Origin: Kineobactrum salinum
GTDB taxonomy: Bacteria; Pseudomonadota; Gammaproteobacteria; Pseudomonadales; Halieaceae
Length of the DNA stretch: 64,000 bases
Direction: 5' to 3'
Assembly: GCF_010669285.1 (NCBI RefSeq)
Contig: NZ_CP048711.1
Location: 2,046,001 to 2,110,000 of the forward strand
The notes under the pieces were generated by a model, which was not told where the DNA came from, did no database searches, and saw only the letters and a list, made by a program, of their open reading frames with translations. Of this stretch, positions 16,263 through 24,887 are shown in pieces (the first letter of the stretch is position 1; every line of letters starts with the position of its first letter). Made by a program: the position numbers and the translations under genes.

Positions 16263-19154
16263 ATGTTAAGGAAAAATCGTCTTACTGTGGCAGTCTCTGC
16301 CGCCCTCGGCCTCGGCGCCGCGGCAGTAATGCCGTCCGTCGCCAACGCCCAGGAAGAGCTGCTGGTCGAGGAAGTCATCGTTACCGGCTCCCGGATCCAG
16401 AGGGCCAACCTGGTGTCCGCCAGCCCGGTCACCCAGGTCGATGCACAGGAGTTCAAGTTCCAGGGCACGACCCGGGTTGAAGACCTGATGAAGAACCTGC
16501 CCCAGGTATACTCCAACCAGAACTCCAGCCAAGCCAATGGCGCCACCGGCACCGCCACCCTGAACCTGCGCAACCTTGGCGACGAACGCACCCTGGTGCT
16601 GGTCAACGGCCGTCGTTTGCCCGCTGGCTCTCCCATCCAGGGCGGCACCGGCGCCGACATCAACCAGATTCCCGCAGCGCTGATCCAGCGGGTGGAAGTG
16701 CTGACCGGCGGCGCATCCGCCACCTACGGCTCCGACGCGGTGGCCGGTGTTGTCAACTTCGTGATGGTCGATGATTTCGAAGGGGTCGAGTTCGACTACC
16801 AGTTCAGCCAGTACCAGCATGACAACAACAACAGCGGCATCCGCAATATCGTTCAGGATGCCGGCTTCCCCGTCCCGACCGGCAGCAATACCGACGGTGA
16901 AATCCAGAACTGGTCGCTGGTCATGGGCGGCAACTTCGACAACGGCCGCGGCAACGTCACTGCCTATGCGGGTTACCGCGAAATCGATCCGGTCCTGCAG
17001 AGCGAACGCGACTACTCCGCCTGCGCACTGGGTGTGAACGTGGGGAGCTGTGGCGGCTCCGGTACCAGCGCTCAAGGCACCTTCATTACTCCTGTCGGCA
17101 ACTTCTATGTCGAGGGTGACCAGGTCGTGCCCGGCAGCCAGGTGTACAACTACGGACCGCTGAATTTCTATCAGCGCCCCGACGAGCGCTACACCGGCGG
17201 GGTTTTCGGGCGCTATCAGATCAATGAGCATGTCGAGACCTATACCGAACTGAGCTTCATGGACAACCGGACAAACGCGCAAATCGCGCCTTCCGGTGCC
17301 TTTGGCGTCTCGTTCGACTTGCGCAGCAGCAACCCCTTCTTGTCCGACCAGCAACGCAGCCAGTTGTTCAGCGACCCCGATGAGCTGAATGACGACGGCA
17401 CCCTGCCGATCACCCTGCTGCGCCGCAATGTCGAAGGCGGCCCGCGCAACCAGGACCTGCGCCACACTACCTTCCGTGGCGTGTTCGGCTTTCGCGGAGA
17501 CATTAACGAAACCTGGCGCTATGACATTTACGGCCTGTATTCGGAAGTGTCGATGGAGAACACCTACAACAACGACCTCTCCAACGCCAAGATCGCCAAT
17601 GCGCTCGAGGCGGTCGAGTTCACTGATCCCGAAACCGGCGAAACCAGCACCGTCTGCCAGTCCGTGGTCGACGGCACTGACCCGAACTGCGTGCCCTGGA
17701 ACGTATGGGAAACCGGCGCTGTCGATCCGGCAGCGGCGGACTACATGGAACTGCCGCTGTTCGCCCGCGGCACCACGGACCAGAAAGTCTTCTCCGGCTA
17801 CCTGGCCGGCAGCCTGGGTGACTACGGCATCAAACTGCCCTCTGCCAACAGTGGCGTGGAAGTGGTAGTCGGTGCTGAATACCGCAAAGAGAGCCTGAAC
17901 TTCAGTCCGGACGAAGGCTTCCAGCTGGGCCTCGGGGCCGGCCAGGGTGGCGCCACCAATCCGGTGAACGGTGAGTACGACGTTACTGAATACTTCACCG
18001 AGATCAGCATCCCGCTGGTTGAAGGCGCTGCCTACGCGGAAGAAGTCACCATGGACCTGGGCTATCGCTACTCCGACTACTCCACCGGGGTGACCACCGA
18101 TACCTACGGTGTTCGTGGCGGCTGGGCGATCAACAGCGACGTCAAGCTCCGTGGCAGCTATCAGCGCGCAGTGCGGGCACCCAATATCCGTGAACTGTTT
18201 CTGCCCACGGGCTTCAACCTGTTCGACATGACCCAGGACCCCTGCACCACCAGCCCGGACGGTGATCCGCCTACTGCAAGCATGGAACAGTGCCAGCGTA
18301 CGGGCCTGCCTCCCGAGCTGTACAACGACTTCGTGGATTCCTTCGCCGGCCAGTACAACTACCTGCAGGGCGGCAACACCGAACTGCAACCGGAAGAATC
18401 TGACACCTACTCGCTGGGCTTTATCTGGTCCCCCACCTTTGTGGAAGACCTGACCCTGAGCGTGGACTGGTACTCCATCGAAATCGAGCAGGGCATCGAT
18501 ACGCCGAATCCTGAAACCATTCTGGACGAATGCATAGCAGGCGATGACAGCCAGTGCGCGAAAATCAACCGCGGTCCCCTCGGTGACCTGTGGCTGGGCT
18601 CCGATGTCAACAGCAGCGGCCACATTGTAGCGCTGTTGGAGAACCTGGCACTGGAGGAAGTGGAAGGCTGGGATATCATCGTCGACTACGCTCTCGGGCT
18701 TGGCGACATGGGCACCCTGACCTTCAACAACACCATGTCAATCATCGACAAGTGGGACCAGCAGGAGTTTGCCGCTGCGCAAACCGTTGACTGTGCCGGC
18801 ACCTGGGGTGGCCCCTGTGGTTATCCGACCCCGGATTTCCGCAACAACCTTCGCGCTACCTGGCTGACCCCGTGGAACGTGACTGCCAGTGTACTTTGGC
18901 GCCACATCGGCGGCACCGATGATATCAATAACAACGTTGATATCGACAGCTATAACTATTTTGATGTCGCAGCGGTATGGGATGTCATGGACAGTGCTTC
19001 CATCCGGTTGGGCTTGAACAACGTGTTTGACCGGGATCCGCCCATCGTGGGTGATGGTGCCGGTCCGTCCAACAACGGGAATGGCAACACCTTCCCGGGG
19101 ATGTACGACGCCCTTGGCCGCTACATGTACATCGGTGCCACCGTCAGCTTCTGA
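16263..19154 (+). CDS. TonB-dependent receptor
   Basis: A 963-residue outer-membrane receptor without an STN domain. Signal peptide about 1-30 (MLRKNRLTVAVSAALGLGAA), TonB box region EEVIVTGSRIQRANL near residue 38, plug with LRNLGDERTLVLVNGRRLP and EVLTGGASATYGSDAVAGVVNFV, then a large barrel ending SF. Two loop cysteine pairs are visible. The start at 16263 has an AGGGG site; the upstream in-frame ATG at 16170 would spoil the signal peptide. The plug is of the large TonB receptor class often used for glycans, peptides or lipids rather than iron. Transcription probably ends at the hairpin at 19208-19240. Confidence 0.92.
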   Translation: MLRKNRLTVAVSAALGLGAAAVMPSVANAQEELLVEEVIVTGSRIQRANLVSASPVTQVDAQEFKFQGTTRVEDLMKNLPQVYSNQNSSQANGATGTATLNLRNLGDERTLVLVNGRRLPAGSPIQGGTGADINQIPAALIQRVEVLTGGASATYGSDAVAGVVNFVMVDDFEGVEFDYQFSQYQHDNNNSGIRNIVQDAGFPVPTGSNTDGEIQNWSLVMGGNFDNGRGNVTAYAGYREIDPVLQSERDYSACALGVNVGSCGGSGTSAQGTFITPVGNFYVEGDQVVPGSQVYNYGPLNFYQRPDERYTGGVFGRYQINEHVETYTELSFMDNRTNAQIAPSGAFGVSFDLRSSNPFLSDQQRSQLFSDPDELNDDGTLPITLLRRNVEGGPRNQDLRHTTFRGVFGFRGDINETWRYDIYGLYSEVSMENTYNNDLSNAKIANALEAVEFTDPETGETSTVCQSVVDGTDPNCVPWNVWETGAVDPAAADYMELPLFARGTTDQKVFSGYLAGSLGDYGIKLPSANSGVEVVVGAEYRKESLNFSPDEGFQLGLGAGQGGATNPVNGEYDVTEYFTEISIPLVEGAAYAEEVTMDLGYRYSDYSTGVTTDTYGVRGGWAINSDVKLRGSYQRAVRAPNIRELFLPTGFNLFDMTQDPCTTSPDGDPPTASMEQCQRTGLPPELYNDFVDSFAGQYNYLQGGNTELQPEESDTYSLGFIWSPTFVEDLTLSVDWYSIEIEQGIDTPNPETILDECIAGDDSQCAKINRGPLGDLWLGSDVNSSGHIVALLENLALEEVEGWDIIVDYALGLGDMGTLTFNNTMSIIDKWDQQEFAAAQTVDCAGTWGGPCGYPTPDFRNNLRATWLTPWNVTASVLWRHIGGTDDINNNVDIDSYNYFDVAAVWDVMDSASIRLGLNNVFDRDPPIVGDGAGPSNNGNGNTFPGMYDALGRYMYIGATVSF

Positions 19155-19207
19155 TGCCCGCTGCACTCCCCGGCCCGCCCGGGGAGTGCCACACATCAGG
19201 AATCACT

Positions 19208-19240
19208 GCAAACCCGGCCCCGTGCCGGGTTTGCTTTCTC
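19208..19240 (+). terminator. Rho-independent terminator after the second TonB receptor
   Basis: An 11-bp perfect stem (GCAAACCCGGC 19208-19218 with GCCGGGTTTGC 19224-19234, five-base loop) is followed by TTTCTC. A second 11-bp stem without T tract lies just upstream at 19163-19189. Confidence 0.75.
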
Positions 19241-19311
19241 TGGACCAGGGCCCGGGTTGACTCGACCGCCCTCCAGTGGAAAACTTCAACAAACGATACA
19301 AGGATTACCCC

Positions 19312-19578
19312 ATGCGAATTCTAGCAACGACTCTGTTACTGTCAGGCTTCCTCTCATTGCTTAGCGGCTGCGCCGGCACCGCCAATCCCGCCAACCAGGT
19401 TGCGGCGGCCGATCAGGAAGGAATGCGCTGCAAGACCATGATCAAGACGGGCACACGCCTGGGTACCAAAGTGTGCAAGACCGAAGCCCAGTGGCGACAG
19501 GATGCCCGGGACAGCCGGGAAGCCACTGAAGATATCCAGCGTACCTCTACCCATGGCCCCGCAGGCGAGGGTATCTGA
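19312..19578 (+). CDS. Small outer-membrane or periplasmic lipoprotein, 88 aa
   Basis: Begins MRILATTLLLSGFLSLLSGCAG, a lipoprotein signal with lipobox LLSGC and lipidated Cys23. The mature part is about 66 residues with two cysteines in the pattern CKTMIKTGTRLGTKVC, followed by a charged helix. Similar short proteins with the KTGTRLG-KVC core occur in several proteobacteria, but I know of no function. AAGGA sits eight bases before the ATG. It is convergent with, and six bases from, the hydroxylase-like gene. Confidence 0.8.
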   Translation: MRILATTLLLSGFLSLLSGCAGTANPANQVAAADQEGMRCKTMIKTGTRLGTKVCKTEAQWRQDARDSREATEDIQRTSTHGPAGEGI

Positions 19579-19584
19579 AGCCTC

Positions 19585-20739
19585 TCACTCGAAGCTGTAG
19601 GCCTTCACTGCCTGCAACAGTTGCGACAACCAGCCCCGCTCTTCCGGGCTGAGTTCCGGGCGCCAGATATCAAACAGCAGTACCACACGGGGTTCCTGGC
19701 TCTGATTCCAGGCCTCGTGCTCCACACTGTCATCAAAAATGAGCAGTTCGCCCTCTCGCCAGGCCCTGCTGTAGTTGCCCACCCGCAACTCGCCACAATG
19801 GGAGGGAACCACCAGCGGCAGATGGCAGATCAGGCGGCTGTTGACGGCGCCGTGATGCGGTTCAATACGCGCGCCGGGTGCGAGCCGGGAAAACAATACC
19901 GAGGGCATCTGGCCGGGAATCAGGCATAGCGGTACCTGCTCCAGTGCGGCCACAGTCCGGGGACACTGCTCGGCGACTGCTGCCACCCGCTCGCCCTCGC
20001 GCCACAGGTAACAGGCACCCCAGTCCATGCTACCCAGATTGCGGCTGCTATTCAGGATGGGTTGATGTTCGTTCACCTCCAGATAAGGCTGGAAATGACG
20101 GTCGTCCCGGGAAATCGCCAACAACTCTTCCCGGATCGCATCGGTCTGGGCTTCCAGTTCCGCCACCCAGGGAAATTCCTCGCGGCCATAGAAAGCCCGC
20201 TGCGGCAGTCCGGGGAAATAGAAGCGGGTGGGCTGTTGCAACTGCACCGGCGCCTTGCCACAGGCGATGTCCAGGGACTCGGCAACGCGCGGGTGTTCAC
20301 GGCGACTGAAACCCGCGTCCTCCAGCGTCTCCAACAGATAATTCTCGTACTGTGCCGCCCGGCGGTCGCAAACATCCTGCGCCCGGTTCAAGCCCTGGAC
20401 TACGTCGGCAGGCAACTGCGGCGTGGCTGCAGCTACCCGCAGCGCGGCCTGATAGAACTGCAGCGCAGTGCTGGCCTGGCCCAGGCGGTCCAGATGATCG
20501 GCCTTGAACAGCAGCGCCCTGAGGTTGCGCGGTTCCAGCTGCAGGGCCCGGTCCACGGCCGCGAGCGCGGCATCGGCCTGATCCAGGTTGACCCTGGCAA
20601 AAGCCAGGGCCAGCCAGGTGGAAGCGGCCACCGGCCCTGCTGCGGTCAACGCCTGCAGCAATTCCGCCGCCTCCGCCGCATCGCCATTGCGCAGCGCCGC
20701 CAGGGCCCGCTGCAAACGCTGATCACCGCCGGTGGTCAC
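19585..20739 (-). CDS. TPR protein with aspartyl/asparaginyl beta-hydroxylase domain
   Basis: A 384-residue protein: TPR repeats fill about residues 1-135 (AAELLQALTAAGPVAASTWLALAFARVN, ALAAVDRALQLEPRNLRALLFKA), and a 2-oxoglutarate/Fe(II) hydroxylase domain of the Asp/Asn beta-hydroxylase family covers about 190-375. Iron ligand candidates are His in RIEPHHGAVNSRLICHL and His in DDSVEHEAWN; the co-substrate Arg would be in PRVVLLFDIWRPEL. The GTG start has an AAGGA site eight bases upstream. The proximity to two TonB receptors recalls receptor loci that carry hydroxylase-like genes. The substrate is unknown. Confidence 0.85.
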   Translation of the reverse strand: MTTGGDQRLQRALAALRNGDAAEAAELLQALTAAGPVAASTWLALAFARVNLDQADAALAAVDRALQLEPRNLRALLFKADHLDRLGQASTALQFYQAALRVAAATPQLPADVVQGLNRAQDVCDRRAAQYENYLLETLEDAGFSRREHPRVAESLDIACGKAPVQLQQPTRFYFPGLPQRAFYGREEFPWVAELEAQTDAIREELLAISRDDRHFQPYLEVNEHQPILNSSRNLGSMDWGACYLWREGERVAAVAEQCPRTVAALEQVPLCLIPGQMPSVLFSRLAPGARIEPHHGAVNSRLICHLPLVVPSHCGELRVGNYSRAWREGELLIFDDSVEHEAWNQSQEPRVVLLFDIWRPELSPEERGWLSQLLQAVKAYSFE

Positions 20740-20950
20740 AGTCGCCGTCCTTGTGGAGCGGGAGCAGGAGCCTCGCCGTGGTCACTCCTGTCGTGTTGCT
20801 GCTTTTCCATGCCATCCCCGAGATATCAACGCAGATTCTGCCGCGACAGGCGCGACAGCAGCCAGGCGTCGCGGCCATCGACGACCGTCGTCCAAGAGAG
20901 CTAATGGTAGCAGACAGGGGAGACCAATTCCGCCCGCTCAAGGATAACTA

Positions 20951-22090
20951 CTACCGCTCCGCGAGCAGATCCAGCTTGTGTCGATAACGGAGCTGGTCCT
21001 CGTCCCGGGATAACTCCAGCGCCTGCTGGAATCGCTTGCGGGCAGCATTCCTGTCACCCAATTGCAGATAGGTGAGTCCCAGCAGCCGGTGAAATTCGTG
21101 CTCCTGCCGGTGCTGGCGGATCGCTCCCTGCAGCAGGCGCTGAGCCTTCGGGTAGTTGGCGTTGGCATAGGCCTGCTCCGCCAGGTGATACAGATAATAG
21201 GGGTTCTTGCGCCGGAACAGCTGCACCCTGTCGCGGTGCCAGGCGCTCAGATCTGCTTCGCCCAGTTCGTGGTAGAGCCGGGCGAGGTTGCTGTGGGCGG
21301 CGGCCTCATCACCGATATCGATCGCCAGCAAATAAGCGGCCTCGGCGGCTTCAGGGTCTCCCTCGCGGCGGTACAGGGTACCCAGATTGGTCCATACATG
21401 GGCCGTGCGCGGGCGCAGCTCAAGTGCGGCCCGCAGGTGCAGCAAAGCACGCTCCGGATTCTCTTCGCCCATCCAGTGCACGCCCATGTTGTTGTGGTAG
21501 CGCGCCAGGGCCTCTTCGTCGCTAAGAATGCGGCGGCGGAATTCCCGGTTGTATTCCTCCAGATTGAAGTCCACCACCTGCTCGCCATGCGGCAGCTTCA
21601 CCAGCGCGTTGATATGGAGGTTGTAGAGCCAGGTTTCCCCCTCGGCGGCCCAGGAGGGCGGGATTTCCACTTCCTGGTAGCGGGCATTCACCCCTGCTTC
21701 CCGCGCCAGGGCCACGAACAGGTTGGTGAAGGACATGCAATTGCCTTCCCGGCTGTAGAAGGCTTCTTCAGCGGTATAGGTGCGGAAATTGTCGTAGCGC
21801 AACTGCAGGCCGTCCTTGAGAATCGCCTGCAGGATGAGGTGTATTTTCCGGCTGTCACCGGCATCCGGCGGTACGTGCTGCCGCAGAAAGGCCCGCATGT
21901 CCTCATTGATTGCTGTCAATGCCACCGGCGCCAGGGCTGCCTCCGGCGCCACATCCAGGCGCTCACCGGCCAGCAGTTGGGCACGGCTGACGGAAACCGC
22001 GCGCTGCACCGGGGGCTGGACAGCGCAGGCAGCGAGTGTCGACAATGCCAGGGCGGTAATGAGTGTGCGCATAAGGTGGCGATACAACAT
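20951..22090 (-). CDS. TPR lipoprotein with transglutaminase-like domain
   Basis: A 379-residue envelope protein. The signal (MRTLITALALSTLAAC) has a lipobox LAAC. Residues about 60-190 form a transglutaminase-like fold: GNCMSFTNLFVALAREAGVNARYQEV holds the nucleophile Cys, and His in LYNLHINALVKLP plus Asp in VVDFNLEEYN complete a plausible triad. Several TPR units follow to the C-terminus. The ATG at 22090 has a GAGG site; ATG 22072 would give a tidier signal peptide. A role in envelope protein or peptide processing is possible but not shown. Confidence 0.85.
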   Translation of the reverse strand: MLYRHLMRTLITALALSTLAACAVQPPVQRAVSVSRAQLLAGERLDVAPEAALAPVALTAINEDMRAFLRQHVPPDAGDSRKIHLILQAILKDGLQLRYDNFRTYTAEEAFYSREGNCMSFTNLFVALAREAGVNARYQEVEIPPSWAAEGETWLYNLHINALVKLPHGEQVVDFNLEEYNREFRRRILSDEEALARYHNNMGVHWMGEENPERALLHLRAALELRPRTAHVWTNLGTLYRREGDPEAAEAAYLLAIDIGDEAAAHSNLARLYHELGEADLSAWHRDRVQLFRRKNPYYLYHLAEQAYANANYPKAQRLLQGAIRQHRQEHEFHRLLGLTYLQLGDRNAARKRFQQALELSRDEDQLRYRHKLDLLAER

Positions 22091-22246
22091 GGCGGGCCTC
22101 GCAGTACGGTATCCAAAGTGGCCTCTTGCCAGAGCATAGCACTAACTCGCCTCTGCGGGCACTACCGCGGGATGGTCCACATTTGAGCCCCGACAGTGAT
22201 AACAACTATACTTCGCGGCGCCGCGAGATCGCGATAGGGAGCGAAC

Positions 22247-22843
22247 ATGGATACAGTTTCTGCTTTTATCACCCTGCTGTTCGTAATGGACCCGCTGGGC
22301 AATGTACCCATATTCCTGTCGGTACTGAAGGATGTGGAGGCCAAGCGCCGGCAGTGGGTGATTCTGCGGGAGCTGCTGATTGCCCTGGCGGTGCTGCTGG
22401 TATTTCTCTATGCCGGCTCCACGGTGCTGGAAGTACTGAACCTTAGACAGGAATCGATCAGTATCGCCGGGGCCATCATTCTGTTCCTGATCGCGCTGCG
22501 CATGATCTTCCCGAACCCCCAGGGCATGATGGGCGATACCCCGGACGGCGAGCCCTTCATCGTGCCGCTGGCAATTCCCATGGTTGCCGGACCTTCGGCA
22601 CTCGCCGTCACCATGCTGCTGGTGCACAAGGATCCGGAACGCATGCTGGACTGGACCTTCGCGGTGGTAGGAGCCTGGGGTGTCTGCGCCGTCCTGCTGA
22701 TGGCATCACCGCTGCTGCTGCGGGCCCTGGGCGCGCGCGGCCTGATCGCGATGGAGCGGTTGATGGGCATGATCCTGGTGATTGTCGCGGTGCAGATGTT
22801 CTTTGACGGGGTACGGACGTTCCTGAACCTTTCGACGGTGTAG
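22247..22843 (+). CDS. MarC family integral membrane protein (UPF0056)
   Basis: A 198-residue protein with six hydrophobic segments, among them the conserved FITLLFVMDPLGNVPIFLSV start and PLAIPMVAGPSALAVTMLL, both diagnostic of the MarC/YhgN family. Members were once linked to multiple antibiotic resistance, a link later withdrawn; the true function is unknown, with amino-acid transport suggested for some. It stands alone, with divergent and downstream neighbours unrelated. Confidence 0.92.
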   Translation: MDTVSAFITLLFVMDPLGNVPIFLSVLKDVEAKRRQWVILRELLIALAVLLVFLYAGSTVLEVLNLRQESISIAGAIILFLIALRMIFPNPQGMMGDTPDGEPFIVPLAIPMVAGPSALAVTMLLVHKDPERMLDWTFAVVGAWGVCAVLLMASPLLLRALGARGLIAMERLMGMILVIVAVQMFFDGVRTFLNLSTV

Positions 22844-22995
22844 CGGATTGCGGGTTCGCGGGTTCGCGGCCTCACATTCCGAAGGACTACCCCCGGCAAT
22901 GACCTATTGCTTACTGCGAACTACGGCCCAGCCCGATCCCGCCAATCCCCATCCATCAAAACAGTCCAATACGTTGCCATTCCAGATCAAAGCCC

Positions 22996-23015
22996 TACAC
23001 TTAATACTGCACAAA
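22996..23015 (+). repeat. 20-bp direct repeat, copy 1
   Basis: TACACTTAATACTGCACAAA, 26 bases before the HNH gene start; 18 of 20 bases match the copy at 24048-24067 upstream of the antitoxin gene. It could be a shared promoter element or the edge of a duplicated or mobile segment. Confidence 0.55.
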
Positions 23016-23041
23016 TACACAGCATCAGGAAGACAGCCCCC

Positions 23042-23951
23042 ATGACCAATCTCGCCTTCCCTCCCATCCCCGTCGACTTTGACACCGACCATCTCGCCAA
23101 CGAAATCACACTTCTCGCCGGCCAGATCAATGCCGCCAACCATCGGCTGCTCAAACTCATCGCCCAATTCGACCAACGCAAGGGCTGGAGTGGTGGCGGC
23201 ACCGTGCGCTCCTGCGCCCACTGGCTGAACTGGAAATGCGGCATTGCATTGAGCGCCGCGCGGGAGAAAGTGCGGGTGGCGGGTTGCCTGGAATCCCTGC
23301 CGCAGATCGACACGGCCTTCGCCGCCGGTGAGATCAGCTACTCCAAGGTGCGAGCCATGACGCGGGTGGCAACGCCGGAGAACGAGGACTTTCTGCTGCG
23401 TATCGCCCAGTACGGCACCGCCAGCCATGTTGAAAAAGTGGTGGGCAAATACAGGCAGGTGACCCGCAAGAACGATGCCGACGCGGAACTGGAGCAGGAG
23501 GAGGGCATTGAAAATGCGTGACAGGACCTGCCGTTTCCCCGGCTGCTGCGAGTCGCGCTATGTGGATGCGCACCATATCCGGCACTGGGTAGATGGCGGC
23601 GAGACCAGTCTCGATAATCTGGTGACCCTGTGCCGCTACCACCACAGGCAGTTGCACCGGGGCGCATTCACCCTTTCCACCCAAAGCAACGGAACTGGCA
23701 GGCGGCTCGTCTTCAAGACACCCGCGGGCCACATACTGGAAACAAGCCTTGCTCCCCAGTTCCCGGACGCTTCCGCGGAAACGTCCGGCACCGCGCTGCG
23801 AAACATTGCACCGGATATCAATCCCAGAACGGCAGTAACCCGCTGGGCGGGGGAAAGTTGTGACTACGGGATGGCGGTAGATGCATTGCTCCAAAGGCAA
23901 GGGGATTTGAGTGCCTCGCTGCCACGTCTGAGCTTGCCGAACGGATCATAG
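23042..23951 (+). pseudogene. DUF222-HNH endonuclease gene with internal out-of-frame deletion
   Basis: The N-terminal part (MTNLAFPPIPVDFDTDHLA, 23042-23521) is the start of a DUF222 domain and stops after RKNDADAELEQEEGIENA. The C-terminal part, in another frame and joined near 23500, reads RALKMRDRTCRFPGC and continues with HHIRHWVDGGETSLDNLVTLC and HHRQLHR, a full HNH nuclease motif. Intact members of this family have about 430 residues with a long middle region between these two segments, so roughly 150-200 codons are missing and the junction shifts the frame. Such genes are often multicopy and linked to mobile introns or elements. Confidence 0.75.
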
Positions 23952-24030
23952 CTGTGGAACTCCAATGGGTTGCCGCCGCCGTCGTCCACCAGCGCCACCG
24001 TTCTCCGTGATCACCGTCAGGATCGAGCTG
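23919..24030 (-). pseudogene. Rhs/YD-repeat protein remnant
   Basis: On the minus strand one frame reads ILTVITENG (about 24026-24000) and the adjacent frame reads ALVDDGGG and EFHSYDPFGKLRRGS (about 23995-23919). The order resembles the end of the Rhs core, where a short strand is followed by a DxxG segment and YDPFGK. A frameshift separates the two parts and no start or longer frame remains, so this would be a decayed scrap. It overlaps the end of the HNH fragment. Confidence 0.35.
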
Positions 24031-24047
24031 AACCCAACTCCATTTTG

Positions 24048-24067
24048 TACACTTCATATTGCACAAA
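24048..24067 (+). repeat. 20-bp direct repeat, copy 2
   Basis: TACACTTCATATTGCACAAA, 54 bases before the antitoxin start; two mismatches against the copy at 22996-23015. The two copies enclose the broken HNH gene and the Rhs-like scrap. Confidence 0.55.
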
Positions 24068-24121
24068 ACAAGATCCCTGAATTATACTTCCCGAACGCCC
24101 ATCACGCTCAAGGCAACTGCC

Positions 24122-24376
24122 ATGCAAGCGATAACATTTTCCCATCTCAGAACCCACGCCCGTGAGTTAAAAGAAGCGTTGAAACGGGGGGAAGAAGTTG
24201 AGCTAACCAGCCATGGACAGGTGATCGGCATTATCAAACCCAGCAACAGAAAAACTGACAAAAACGAACGGGCTCAAGCGCTAAAAGCGTTTTTCCAACT
24301 CGGTGAAGATATATCCCTGGACGCCGAGCTGGAAAGAATCAAGTCCGGCCGGAAGGGACGCAGTCATGCTGTTTGA
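24122..24376 (+). CDS. Phd/YefM-type antitoxin
   Basis: An 84-residue antitoxin. The N-terminal DNA-binding fold reads MQAITFSHLRTHARELKEAL and VELTSHGQVIGIIKPS, typical of the Phd/YefM family, and the charged C-terminal tail (LDAELERIKSGRKGR) would wrap the toxin. The ATG at 24122 is preferred to the upstream reading from 24059, which translates the direct repeat. It overlaps the toxin gene by 11 bases, the usual arrangement, and probably represses its own promoter. Lower GC than neighbours suggests acquisition. Confidence 0.88.
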   Translation: MQAITFSHLRTHARELKEALKRGEEVELTSHGQVIGIIKPSNRKTDKNERAQALKAFFQLGEDISLDAELERIKSGRKGRSHAV

Positions 24377-24755
24377 TACCAATATTTTCATTTATCTGGA
24401 AAAGCAGAACACCAAGGCTATTGACCTTATCGAACGAACAGAGAATATCCACATCAGCGCTATCACCTACATGGAGCTAATACAGGGGGCAAGTAGCAAA
24501 AACAAAGCCCGACTGGTAGAAAGGCTATTGCAGGCATTCAACATCCGGATTCTGGAATTGAATGAAAACATTAGCATCATCGCCCGCCTTTTAATTAAAC
24601 AACATGCCCAGAGCCGTGCCCTGACCCTGGGCGATGCCCTGATCGCAGCGACCGGCATTCAATCGAGCCTGGAGCTTGTCACTGCCAATTACCGGGATTT
24701 CCGGTATATCGATGGCCTGGGTGTTCGGAAATTCACTCCATCTCGACAGTGTTAG
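24366..24755 (+). CDS. vapC: VapC-type PIN-domain toxin
   Basis: A 129-residue ribonuclease toxin. PIN acidic residues are Asp4 (MLFDTNIFIY), Glu37 (ITYMELIQG), Asp90 (LTLGDALIAAT) and Asp111 (TANYRDF), the standard four-residue metal site. It is translated from an ATG inside the antitoxin gene end. VapC enzymes cleave tRNA or rRNA when the antitoxin is lost; the target here is unknown. The pair lies next to a deleted nuclease gene and an Rhs-like scrap, consistent with an insertion hot spot. Confidence 0.9.
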   Translation: MLFDTNIFIYLEKQNTKAIDLIERTENIHISAITYMELIQGASSKNKARLVERLLQAFNIRILELNENISIIARLLIKQHAQSRALTLGDALIAATGIQSSLELVTANYRDFRYIDGLGVRKFTPSRQC

Positions 24756-24887
24756 TGGGGTGGAACCCCTGTTGCCTGGCTCGCGCCAGATAGCTATTGA
24801 AGTTAATGTCCCTAAGCATCATTAACCGCATGCTCAATTAACCTGTTACACACTTCTAAGTGTGATGGTCTGCCATCGCTCCCGCAC

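Noticed and set aside
16266-18623. 785-codon open frame antisense to the second TonB receptor
   Set aside because: Shadow of a GC-rich gene. It has no start context, signal or domain, and the plus-strand frame is clearly the receptor.
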